Below are positions 1-7,097 of a stretch of 10,445 nucleotides of DNA, one piece after another. Location of the stretch: assembly GCA_004335635.1 (NCBI GenBank), contig QAXH01000436.1, forward strand, positions 1-10,445, in the 5' to 3' direction. This stretch comes from Chloromonas sp. AAM2. Lineage: Eukaryota > Chlorophyta > Chlorophyceae > Chlamydomonadales > Chlamydomonadaceae. Position 1 is the stretch's first letter. Every line of letters starts with the position of its first letter. The notes under the pieces are model-generated. The model saw only the letters and a program-made list of their open reading frames with translations, had not been told where the DNA came from and searched no databases. Position numbers and translations under genes: made by a program.

Positions 1-731
1 TCGGTACCGGGGGAGCCGGGTCGTGGCAGGCCGGGCGGGACCGTGCTAACAGGGGTGTACGGGGAATTAGGCGCGGGCGGGGCGGTGCCGGGTCGTGTGG
101 TGGTTGTGTTTGGTGGGACCAAGACCAGGCCTAGCCATGAGGTAGGTGCGGTGCGTAGGTGTGTTTCGGTGGTGTGGTGGAGTTGGTGTTCCACTGCTGT
201 GGGGTTGGGACACTTGTGCTCCATCACGCCATGCGGCTTGTGGGTGGTGCTGCATGTGGGCAATCATACAGGACAAGCTCACAGAGTCTGGTTATGCTCT
301 CGTCAGCTGTGCAGGCCTGTTCAATTGGAGGCCAGTTTTCTTTCCTTTACTGCCACCGCTGAGCAGCCCTCCCAAGACATGTAAGCAACGGCGACGATAC
401 AGGAAGCACGTAACGAGAAAACTGAGTGTCAGATGTGTGCCAATGGGGTGCATGACTGGGATAGTGTCAGAGGTGCTGCATGCGTCTCATGGGAATGATG
501 CAAGTGCAAGGTGGGTGTATGGAAACGGTTAGGTGCAGGGCTGGATGCGCATACGTGCTCAATCTGACTGCAACTCAAGGCTACAGTGCATCAGAGCGAT
601 TGTTGGATTGGCTGCTGATGTCATGAACGGATGCGCATGCAGTGTGAACAGTGCATGCACACATTGCATGTAGGGTGTTGCATGCAGGACGTGTGTTGCG
701 TGCAGATGATGGCCAGTGGTACAAACTTTAC
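1..731. other. Region without a supportable gene
   Basis: I find no convincing coding region here on either strand. The first 130 bases are a G-rich, low-complexity plus strand. Open frames in the first 530 bases have no family resemblance, are rich in Cys, Trp and His, and look like chance readings of GC-skewed DNA. A TGTAA pentamer on the plus strand at about 380-384 could be the poly(A) signal of a gene lying mostly to the left, but no matching coding sequence is visible. Positions 600-700 are dense in TGCATG-type words. If the candidate exon at 732-955 is real, part of this stretch is its intron. Confidence 0.5.
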
Positions 732-955
732 CTGAACACAGCTGAGTATGGCCGGGCTCCTATTCTGACACGCGTGTCCACCATGTTGAGAGGCTGACGC
801 GCTCTTCGATGCGGGGGCGATCCCGATGCCTCATTTGTCGGAGATGCTGACCCAGGCCGATGGATAGTCAGCACTTCTGCATGGAAGAACTCCTCCTCGG
901 GTCGTTGGCGGGACCAACTGACCTTGGCATACAGGTCATCCCTAAGTCTGGACAT
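732..955 (-). CDS. Possible first exon of an unrecognised protein (partial)
   Basis: This is an ATG-initiated open frame of 74 codons plus two bases. It ends exactly at a good splice donor (TTCAG|GTAAAG), whose GTAAAG supplies the in-frame stop if left unspliced. The amino-acid composition looks coding, unlike the neighbouring frames: it begins MSRLRDDLYAKVSWSRQRPE and is followed by an acidic and aromatic stretch, then a Pro/Ser/Gly/Arg-rich tail. I recognise no family, signal peptide or membrane segment. Continuation exons should lie on the minus strand below position 732, but I could not identify one. It could be a chance frame. The case rests on the donor and the composition only. Confidence 0.33.
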
Positions 956-1524
956 CGTGTAGTGTGATCGCTAGCGTGTAGAGCAGAAGAGAGTTAGCGA
1001 TGCCGGTTCACGCACAGGCAGTAGCATGTACGGTTTCATCTTTTTCAAGCAAGTGTGTAATGCAGCTTGAGACAAGCGTAGTATGGCTGTCTAGGATTGC
1101 TTGATGGGAATTGATTTGTCTTCCTGATTTGTGTACGGCTTCGGTTTGTGTGCGTTGAATTTCAAACGATCCACTCTGGATGACAAAAGCAAAATGACTC
1201 GAGCTATCATGCCTGCAAGCTCGTAGAAAGGCTTGGCCAAGCCTCCCAACGACGCACCTCTCTTGCGCTGTTCATAATTGCCACTAGTCCATGCCGGTGC
1301 TGCGTACATCGTGTTTCTGGGTGTTTGGCGACCGGGAAACTTGCTGGGTCATTAGGAACCTTTTCTGACCATGCAGCCCTCTTTGTATAGCTGTACATGG
1401 CTTGTGTACAAGAGCTCAGAGTGTTTGGGGCTGGTATGGTTCGGTTGACCATCGCAAAACCTGTGTGTGTGTCTCGACGTACACCGGGAGTGGCTTGTAC
1501 GTTCAAAGCTGGAACAAGCAGAAT
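956..1524. other. Region without a supportable gene
   Basis: Short frames exist on both strands (for example 1091-1309 and 1207-1506, minus), but none shows a recognisable domain, and stop codons are frequent. If the P2-like remnant at 1525-1735 came from a retrocopy, this side would hold its 3' end. I see no poly(A) tract or target-site duplication here. No repeat longer than a short (GT)n run near 1464-1473 stands out. Confidence 0.5.
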
Positions 1525-1735
1525 TCAGCGGCACAAAGCAAAATCCTTCTCCTCCTTCTTAGCAGCGGGGGCGGCGGCAGCAGCTGCACCACCAGCGGCG
1601 GGGGCAGCTGAAACCGCACCAGCAGCGGGCAGAGATGCCAGCTTGGACTTGCCCTCCTCGAGAGATGCCAGCCACCTCGCTGAGCAGCTTTGCGAGAAGA
1701 AGGTCATACGCCCTCTGTAGCAAGATCAAGCACAC
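1525..1735 (-). pseudogene. Decayed ribosomal stalk protein P2 fragment
   Basis: The minus strand encodes two out-of-frame pieces of a 60S acidic ribosomal protein P2. The 5' piece (about 1670-1735) reads AKLLSEVAG, matching the LLxEVxGK segment before the P2 hinge. The 3' piece (1525 to about 1680) reads LASLEEGKSKLASLPAAG, followed by an Ala/Pro/Gly hinge and AAKKEEKD, then FALCR and a stop. Functional P2 has an unbroken segment between these pieces, and a Lys/Glu-rich tail ending in DMGFSLFD. Here several residues are missing at the junction, the frame changes, the acidic tail is shortened, and the terminal octapeptide is degraded. No N-terminal exon (typically starting M-[KR]-Y-[LV]-A-A-Y) is visible upstream. 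It lies downstream of the GIY-YIG gene on the same strand. A retrocopy or segmental fragment is most likely. P2 is favoured over P1 because of the EEGKSKLAS-type segment. Confidence 0.6.
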
Positions 1736-2144
1736 AGCCGTCACCATGAGTCACAGTGTCCGACAGCACCTTCTGCTTTCTGTGTTTTAGAAAGACGTAA
1801 CAGCAAGCTGGGTGATTTGTTACATCAGGGAAGCCGGCAACGACACGGGACGGGATACGTACCGCCCTGACCTACCCCGAGCAAGCAAGGAGAACAAAGG
1901 CAGGAACAAAGGCAGAAATAGGCCCGAAGGCAGAAACTGAAGGCCGAACAAGCTGTCTTGCTCAAAGGGCCGCCACATCACAACTGACAACCAGTGGCTG
2001 ATCAAACAGGAAAGGGCTGGTAACAAGTGCGTAACACTGCGCTCCGTTACTGGGCAATCACTAAAAGTCATGGCAGGCCTAATAAGGTCGTGGCCTCTGT
2101 GCTTTCACGGTCTGCAAGTTCAAAGTTCCCAAGGTGGAAGTGTA
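1736..2144. other. 3' flank / 3' UTR of the GIY-YIG gene
   Basis: There is no open frame with protein character on either strand. The stretch follows the stop codon of the minus-strand GIY-YIG gene and probably holds its 3' UTR. On the plus strand at 1892-1944 there are imperfect short direct repeats built on AACAAAGGCAG and GAAGGCAGAAA. Confidence 0.5.
1820..1824 (-). promoter_or_regulatory. Candidate poly(A) signal TGTAA
   Basis: TGTAA is the usual polyadenylation signal of chlorophycean green algae. This one lies 320 bases after the stop codon of the minus-strand GIY-YIG gene, a normal 3' UTR length in such algae. A pentamer occurs often by chance, so the assignment rests on position only. 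Confidence 0.4.
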
Positions 2145-3404
2145 TCAAACAGGTCGGAAGCTCAAGAGAGCGACACCGCCTGGCAACTCCAGGTGTCGTC
2201 GACCATTGTTCTGTTGGTAATTGGCCGCATAGTCTAAGGCTTTCAGTAAAGCCGTTTCCAATTGCTCAGGCTCGGCATCCTCACACACACGCCACCTGCA
2301 CCATTCAGCAGAGCAGACACGATTGAACTGGACAACTGTGTGTGTGTGTGTGTGTGTGTGTGCATGCTGCATATGACATGATGCTCGCTCCATGTCACGT
2401 CTTGAATGGCAAGTGCCGACTGACTGCACTGCATGCGCTCTGTGTGCGTGCAGCCAGCCCATGTCATGTGCTTCATGACGCCTGCTTTACACGCTGCACA
2501 TGTTGATCTAGTAACCCTCAACTGTCAAAAGCAGAGCGTCGAAAGTGTAGCACAGGCAGCAGTGCCGGTCAACTCACAAACGCGTTAAGGAATAATGTCA
2601 ACCTGGAGGTCAATAAAAAGTTCACTAGGCATGTTCAAACTGCGGCGGGCTGTGCACCATTACCTGTACGCCAGGGTGAAGCCTCTGCGCTGGAATTCCT
2701 TCCATATAGCGTACTTGTCCCTCTCCGCCTTGGGCCCAAAGGTGCCACCTCCGGTACCCGGCAGGTACTGCGTAAAGTGGGCAATACATGGCCATTGGTT
2801 GATGTGGCGAAGCTAGATGCCCGGACTAGTGTATTAGGGCTGTGCACATCCCGCTCCCTGCCCTGTGACGGTGTCAGCAGATACAGCCAGGTGTACCCGA
2901 CACCTGTCTAATGTTTCCCACCTTGTTGAAGCGTGTCCTCAGGTTCTCCTTGCTGTTCTCTAGGCGCCCTGCACAGTCAGCAGAGAGTGTTGTATAGCAA
3001 GGCAGGCTGCCTGACTCAGCAAGTGTGTGCAAGGTTTGGATGGGTATCGCGTGTCGGTGTACGTTGGGAGCGTTGTGTCAGGTCATACGACATGATGTGA
3101 AGCCAGGCAATGCCACACGTCGCCCGTTTTCCTGCTTACCCCGCAGTCATGGCCCTCACGTACGATGGTTGTCTGCTACTTCATCACTACGTTATAATCA
3201 GTTTGATAAATTTCATGCTCGTGGTGCACCAGCGGTGGACTGTCATTGGCTGCATCACCTGCTTTTCCCAGGTAGAAGGCAATCGGCGTCCCCTTTGCAT
3301 CCCCCGGCATGCGCACCGCCCACTCGTACAGCCCGGGCAGGCGGGGCACCAGGTTGCGCACTGCGCGCGTGTTCACTCGGATGTCGACCCACTCGCACCA
3401 CCCG
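2145..3404 (-). other. GIY-YIG catalytic domain (four exons)
   Basis: The domain is rebuilt across four exons. Exon 4 gives PRLPGLYEW (the GIY element, GLY at residues 932-934) and IAFYLGKAG (the YIG element, YLG at 952-954). Exon 5 (47 bp) gives ENLRTRFNK, holding the conserved Arg after YIG. Exon 6 gives FGPKAERDKYAIWKEFQRRG and ends at AYR. Exon 7 gives ETALLKALDYAAN, with the conserved catalytic Glu at 1020 in an ExxLL setting and Asn at 1032 in a DYAxN setting, followed by NNGRR. These are the Tyr, Tyr, Arg, Glu and Asn positions that define an active GIY-YIG fold. The E-x-x-L-L...D-Y-A-x-N-x(5)-G-R-R ending is the plant ET-type signature rather than the UvrC or SLX1 type. No Cys/His-rich ET zinc repeat is seen in the rest of the protein. 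Exons as short as 47 bp would be easy for automatic gene finders to miss. Confidence 0.82.
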
Positions 3405-6400
3405 CTGAACAGCCTGCAGCACACAGATGCACCACATGTGCTCCCTGCTCTGTCTTGCAGCACAGATGCCTTCTAACATGCATTGTCCGCTTCCCATACC
3501 ATCCTGCGCTTGCTTCTACGCAGCATCTGCGAACGGTTTGCGAAAGGCCCTGGGCCCAGATTCACATCCTTTGTGTGCTACAGCATACAAACTTTCAGCC
3601 TTGCACTCACAACAAGGTCTGCGTTCTTTGCTCTCCTGCTACCCTGGACAGCAAGCCAGCCAGGACAGTACACTGGCAAACGTACCTGTCGTGGTCGTGG
3701 GGCACATGCTCCCTGAGCTGAGAGCGCAGGACCCGCCTCTGATCTATGTCAAACGCCGCAAGCACCGGATGCAGCGCATCGCCACGTGCGCTGCCGTGGC
3801 TGACCTTCCGCCACAGATCGGTAGCTGACTGACGGAGGGACGCCGACAAGCTAAACTTGGCCGCTTCCAAATCCTGGTCATTTGCGTTAGCCGCTCCTCT
3901 ATCATCCGCAATGCGCCCCTTGCCTTTACCGCCATGAGTACTAACGACGTTTGTTTCGTCAATGCCTCCGCTCTCTTGAACGCCATTCTTGCGCCCCTTG
4001 CTGTTCTTGCCGTTGCCCCCATCGCTGATAGCAGTGGCAACGACGTTGTCATCGCGATTGTCTGCATCGACAGACTGAGTCAGATCAATAGTGACCACAA
4101 CCGGTTTCTTGGAGCGACCGGTCAGTTTTTCTTTCATCCGCTTGAGCGATCGCAGAGAGGAGCGCAGGGTGCTGGTAGCGGGTTTGGCTTCCGACGTGGC
4201 TGGTGCTGCTTCGGTAGTATGGGATTGAACGGTTGGTGGTGGCAGGTCGTGTGCTTTCACAGTGGCCGTGCGAGGTGCCGGGCGAAGCATGACCAGTGGG
4301 CTTTCCGTCGGTAGCAGCGGAGGCAGAGGGCTACCAGCAGACGGTAGGGGGAGCGGGTCACCTGGAAGGCACAGTATAATTATTGCTATCGGATTTGTAT
4401 ACCAGATGATCAAATACCTGTTCGACGAGCCAGTTGAAAATGGCGATGTCTGTGCATACCTGATGCAGCGTCCTGATTTGATACACTGCATGTGCACGTC
4501 TTGCCTGACCAATGGGCAGGTTGAGAAGCACAGCTTGTGCATGCAGCCGATCGATTCCGCAGACCCCGCGCACCTGGTGACCCGTCAGACGATGCAGTCT
4601 GCCATGTGTCGGACGCCTCAGCTGGGAGCAAATGACCGGCCCCTGTCCTCGAACGTCTCTGCGGCTGTGGCGTGCCTGTCACCCCAGCTTGAGCTGAGGC
4701 AGCATCATGGACACTGCCACACCCATTCGCCCGCACATCAGGAGCAGTGATGGTGGGGTGATTGTGCAGGGACGGGTGTTGCTGTTGTTGCGGGGACGGT
4801 CGCGCCTGGGCTGCATGTCCGCTTGTGGAGGGCATCGTGCTGTACGGCCCTGCTAGCTTGCCCGCCTGCAAGTCGGCCATAGCTAGGCTACCAGCTGCTG
4901 CTGCAGTCACTGCAAGCATAGCTAGCTGCGGTGCAGGGCCCTGATGATTGGATGGGCCTGGTCCGAGCTGCGCAGGAGATGTGCCTGTCGGAGGTGTTAT
5001 GGTGGTGGCATGTGCCGGGGCATGGGCATGGGCTGAGCCATGGGCGGCATGAGGCAGGGGTGATGACTGGCAGGGCTGAGGGACTCTTGCCAAGCCACTG
5101 GAACCACCGAGTCCTATCAGAGGCCCAGCAGGCTTGCGTGACTGGCCAAACATGCCAAGCAGCTTGTCCAGCTTGCTGGACCGTTTCTTGGCGGTTGTAG
5201 CCGTTTCAACAGTGTGCGGGTTGGGATGGTGGTGAGGGGCAGTGCTCAGGGTTGGGGTGGACGAAGAGTGAGTGGGCTGTTGCGACCAAGGGGGTGGGAT
5301 GATCGGGGTGCCGACGGGACGTCCAGTTGTACCTGCAAAACAATCCAGTCGCGGTCTATGTAAAACCGCAGTGATCGTAAAGCCGTAAAACCGCAGTGAT
5401 CATAAAGCGTTGTGTGTAGCACCTTGGCCTACTATGCTGCTGGTTTATCTAGAGATCGTGCAGCTTGTTTTGTCTGCAGCACCACACGCTGCAAACCGCA
5501 GTAATCGTAAAGCCGTGTGATGTTGATGACGATGATGTTGTTGCTCCAGACAAAGTATGAGTAATTGCTGCAAGCAAACGACATGTTCACAAACCCGTTG
5601 AGCGTCAAGAGGCTGACTGCATAAGCATTGTGCCAAGGCCACCCACCATTGCACGCTGCATACGACGCCACTGCTGCTGCCTCTGCCGCCGCTGCACTGG
5701 CAGCTGCTGACATGGCTGCTGCGTTCACCATGGCCGTGTATGCATCCGCTGCCAAGGGCTGTCTGGGCCCAGCGAGGGTGGTGTTGGTAATGTTGATGGT
5801 GTTGTTGTTGTTGTTGTTGTTGGTGGTGGTGATGTTGTTGTTGGTGGTCTTGGTGCCATTGCTGCCAGGTGTGCTCCTAATCTGTCCGGTGCCAGCTGCT
5901 GCTGTATGCGGTTGTGGCAGCTGCGGCGGTTGTGACGGCTGCGGCTGGGATGTGCATGCATGAGGGTTCAGGACAACGCTAGTCGCCTCTGTGTACCGCT
6001 TAGCAGGGCGAGGGGCATGTTCGCTGCTCCGCTCCGGTCCCTGGCCCTCAAGACAACCAGCTACATGAGGTTCGTCAGCATGTGAGCAGCTGCTGTTGCC
6101 ACTTTGCCCACTCCTGGATGGGCCCTGCACAGGCTTGCTGTTGCCACTGCTGCCACTGCTTTGCAGCATGCCGTACAACTGTACATCACCATTACAAGGC
6201 GTGGCCCGAACTGCGGCAGGCATGCCCTTGCCGGTGCTAAAGCCGTTCTCAGCCGCATTGGACGCCTGTGGACTTATCGTCATCTGGCAGCTGTTGCCAG
6301 AGCTGCACTGTCCTGCACTAGCAGGTGCTGCACTGGCTCTGGACTCGGTTTCCTGGCAGGCGTGAGAGGAAGCCGGTGTCAGTAACCGCGACTTGCTGTG

Positions 6401-6778
6401 GTTATCTGATGATAAGCGCTTTTGGTGGTGGTTCTGCCTGCTGTCGTCATCAGCGGATATGCGTCTGTCATGGTGCCAACTGCTGTTGTTGTCAGCAGCC
6501 ACGTGCTTGTTGATGCGGTTGCTCTGACTGCTCTGAGCACTGTCAGATGATGGCATGCTCGCTCTACTGCCTGGGGCTTGACTGGCTAAGAAGGCATGGC
6601 TGGCGCTGCTGCTGCTGCTGCTGCTGCTGCCGCTCCGAGCCGGTGCTGGGCCAGCACCAGCTGCATGGGTGGCAGGTGCGGAACCAGTGCCAGTTGGCAC
6701 GGCAGGTGCTGGCGCTGCCCACGGCACCACCAAACGACCATTCCTGTGCTCCTCTTTGTACACATTCCATGCCTGCAT
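2145..6778 (-). CDS. GIY-YIG domain protein, ET (EFFECTOR OF TRANSCRIPTION)-like
   Basis: This is a seven-exon model on the minus strand: 6778-5647, 5332-4418, 4361-3686, 3404-3259, 2968-2922, 2767-2664 and 2295-2145. Every junction is GT-AG and every phase agrees, giving 1,057 codons including the stop. Residues 1 to about 900 are low-complexity: a Ser run at 51-58, an Asn/Thr run near 320, an Ala-rich stretch before exon 1 ends, and His/Pro/Gln-rich exon 2. Basic patches (AKKRSSKLDK; LKRMKEKLTGRSKK at about 752-768) and a VVVTIDLT motif at 770-777 suggest a nuclear protein. Residues 908-1044 form a GIY-YIG nuclease-like domain, closest in my judgement to plant ET proteins, which are linked to DNA nicking and transcriptional control. 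A second phase-compatible exon 2 donor (exon end 4460) would remove 14 residues and lengthen the 56-bp intron to 98 bp. The true start may lie in the 7098-7829 exon; an in-frame stop precedes ATG 6778, so either a start here or an acceptor at 6800 is needed. The domain exons are firmest; the N-terminal boundary is least sure. Confidence 0.78.
2337..2362. repeat. (TG)13 microsatellite
   Basis: A perfect TG/CA dinucleotide run of 26 bases. It sits in the last intron of the GIY-YIG gene (intron 2296-2663, minus), about 40 bases upstream of the acceptor. Read on the gene's strand it is (CA)13, placed where the pyrimidine tract and branch region of this intron would be. Confidence 0.95.
5333..5646 (-). 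other. Intron 1 of the GIY-YIG gene
   Basis: This 314-bp intron has donor AATG|GTGGGT and acceptor TTTTGCAG|GT, both phase 1. The open frame of exon 1 continues through the donor for about 70 codons and ends in a stop at 5432-5434. The composition changes sharply there, from the Ala/Asn/Gln-rich exon to a Tyr/Ile/Asn/Phe-rich reading, which supports the splice. It carries three copies of a 25-bp repeat. Confidence 0.6.
5360..5514. repeat. Three copies of a 25-bp repeat in an intron
   Basis: Two adjacent copies (5360-5384 and 5385-5409) share GTAAAACCGCAGTGATC followed by GTAAAGCC or ATAAAGCG. A third, slightly diverged copy (AAACCGCAGTAATCGTAAAGCC) lies at about 5492-5514. All three are in intron 1 of the GIY-YIG gene. 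The two tandem copies differ at only two positions. The third is about 80 bases away and is joined by unrelated sequence, so this is not a simple satellite. Confidence 0.85.
5799..5823. repeat. TTG trinucleotide run coding poly-Asn
   Basis: A run of TTG/CAA-type triplets on the plus strand, read on the minus strand as AAC codons. It encodes seven consecutive Asn in exon 1 of the GIY-YIG gene, with shorter Asn and Thr runs on either side. Such runs are typical of disordered segments in green-algal proteins. Confidence 0.85.
6604..6631. repeat. GCT trinucleotide run coding poly-Ser
   Basis: An almost pure (GCT)n run on the plus strand, read on the minus strand as AGC codons. It encodes eight consecutive Ser near residues 51-58 of the ATG-6778 gene model. 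Length polymorphism between strains is expected. Confidence 0.85.
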
Positions 6779-6800
6779 GTCAGTCAAGCAACTTGTGTTC

Positions 6801-7097
6801 CTGAAACGTTGTAGTACACTGTGTCATGTCACATCGTACGACAGAGTTGCAGCTACTTCGTAATTTTGCTCCCATGCTGGGAAGGTGTTTGAAACGTCTC
6901 TGACAGACGGTTTATGACTCGAAAGGTTCCTGCAAAACGTCACACTTACGTTACTCTCTACCACAGCCCAGATCCTAAGCTGTGCGTGATTAGGACGTGC
7001 TCCAGATATGGTGAGCTTTGTGGGCTTCCTAGAGCTTGGTTACAATATTTGATTTTCCGACAGGCGGACAACCGGAAAACCAATGTCCCATCCTTAC
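6801..7097 (-). other. Probable intron joining the 7098-7829 exon to the GIY-YIG gene
   Basis: The upstream frame ends at a TAA that lies inside a good donor (GCACG|GTAAGG, phase 2). The downstream exon frame can be entered at TTTCAG|G (exon base 6800), which is also phase 2, so the join is open. The 297-bp length matches the gene's other introns (281, 290 and 314 bp). The alternative is an intergenic gap of about 316 bp between stop 7094 and ATG 6778. That is short for a 3' UTR plus a promoter plus a 5' UTR, although a TGTAA near 7040 (minus) would fit that reading. Confidence 0.5.

Noticed and set aside
2337..2362. (TG)n run as a Z-DNA or regulatory element
   Set aside because: Such microsatellites are common in algal introns; nothing in the sequence supports a specific role.
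3110..3721. Open frame of 203 codons on the plus strand
   Set aside because: It crosses two introns and two GIY-YIG exons on the opposite strand. The minus-strand reading has a clear domain; this one is Cys/His-rich with no recognisable motif.
3427..3828. Open frame of 133 codons on the plus strand
   Set aside because: It is antisense to exon 3 and intron 3 of the GIY-YIG gene and has no motif or splice support.
3607..4542. The single 311-codon minus-strand frame as a stand-alone gene starting at ATG 4542
   Set aside because: Its first 60 codons run through the 4362-4417/4459 intron (IIWYTNPIAIIILCLP), and its end runs past the donor at 3685. The spliced model explains both ends and joins to the nuclease domain.
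4358..4573. Minus-strand frame (…LHAQAVLLNLPIGQARRAH…) with protein-like composition at the end of exon 2
   Set aside because: It does not join exon 3 in phase: the GDPLPLP frame of exon 3 needs a phase 1 donor, which fits the other frame. I could not find a splice that uses this reading.
5432..5646. Hydrophobic C-terminal tail of the 451-codon minus-strand frame as a membrane segment
   Set aside because: The composition changes abruptly at a GT donor, and the tail holds intronic 25-bp repeats. It is intron sequence, not a membrane helix.
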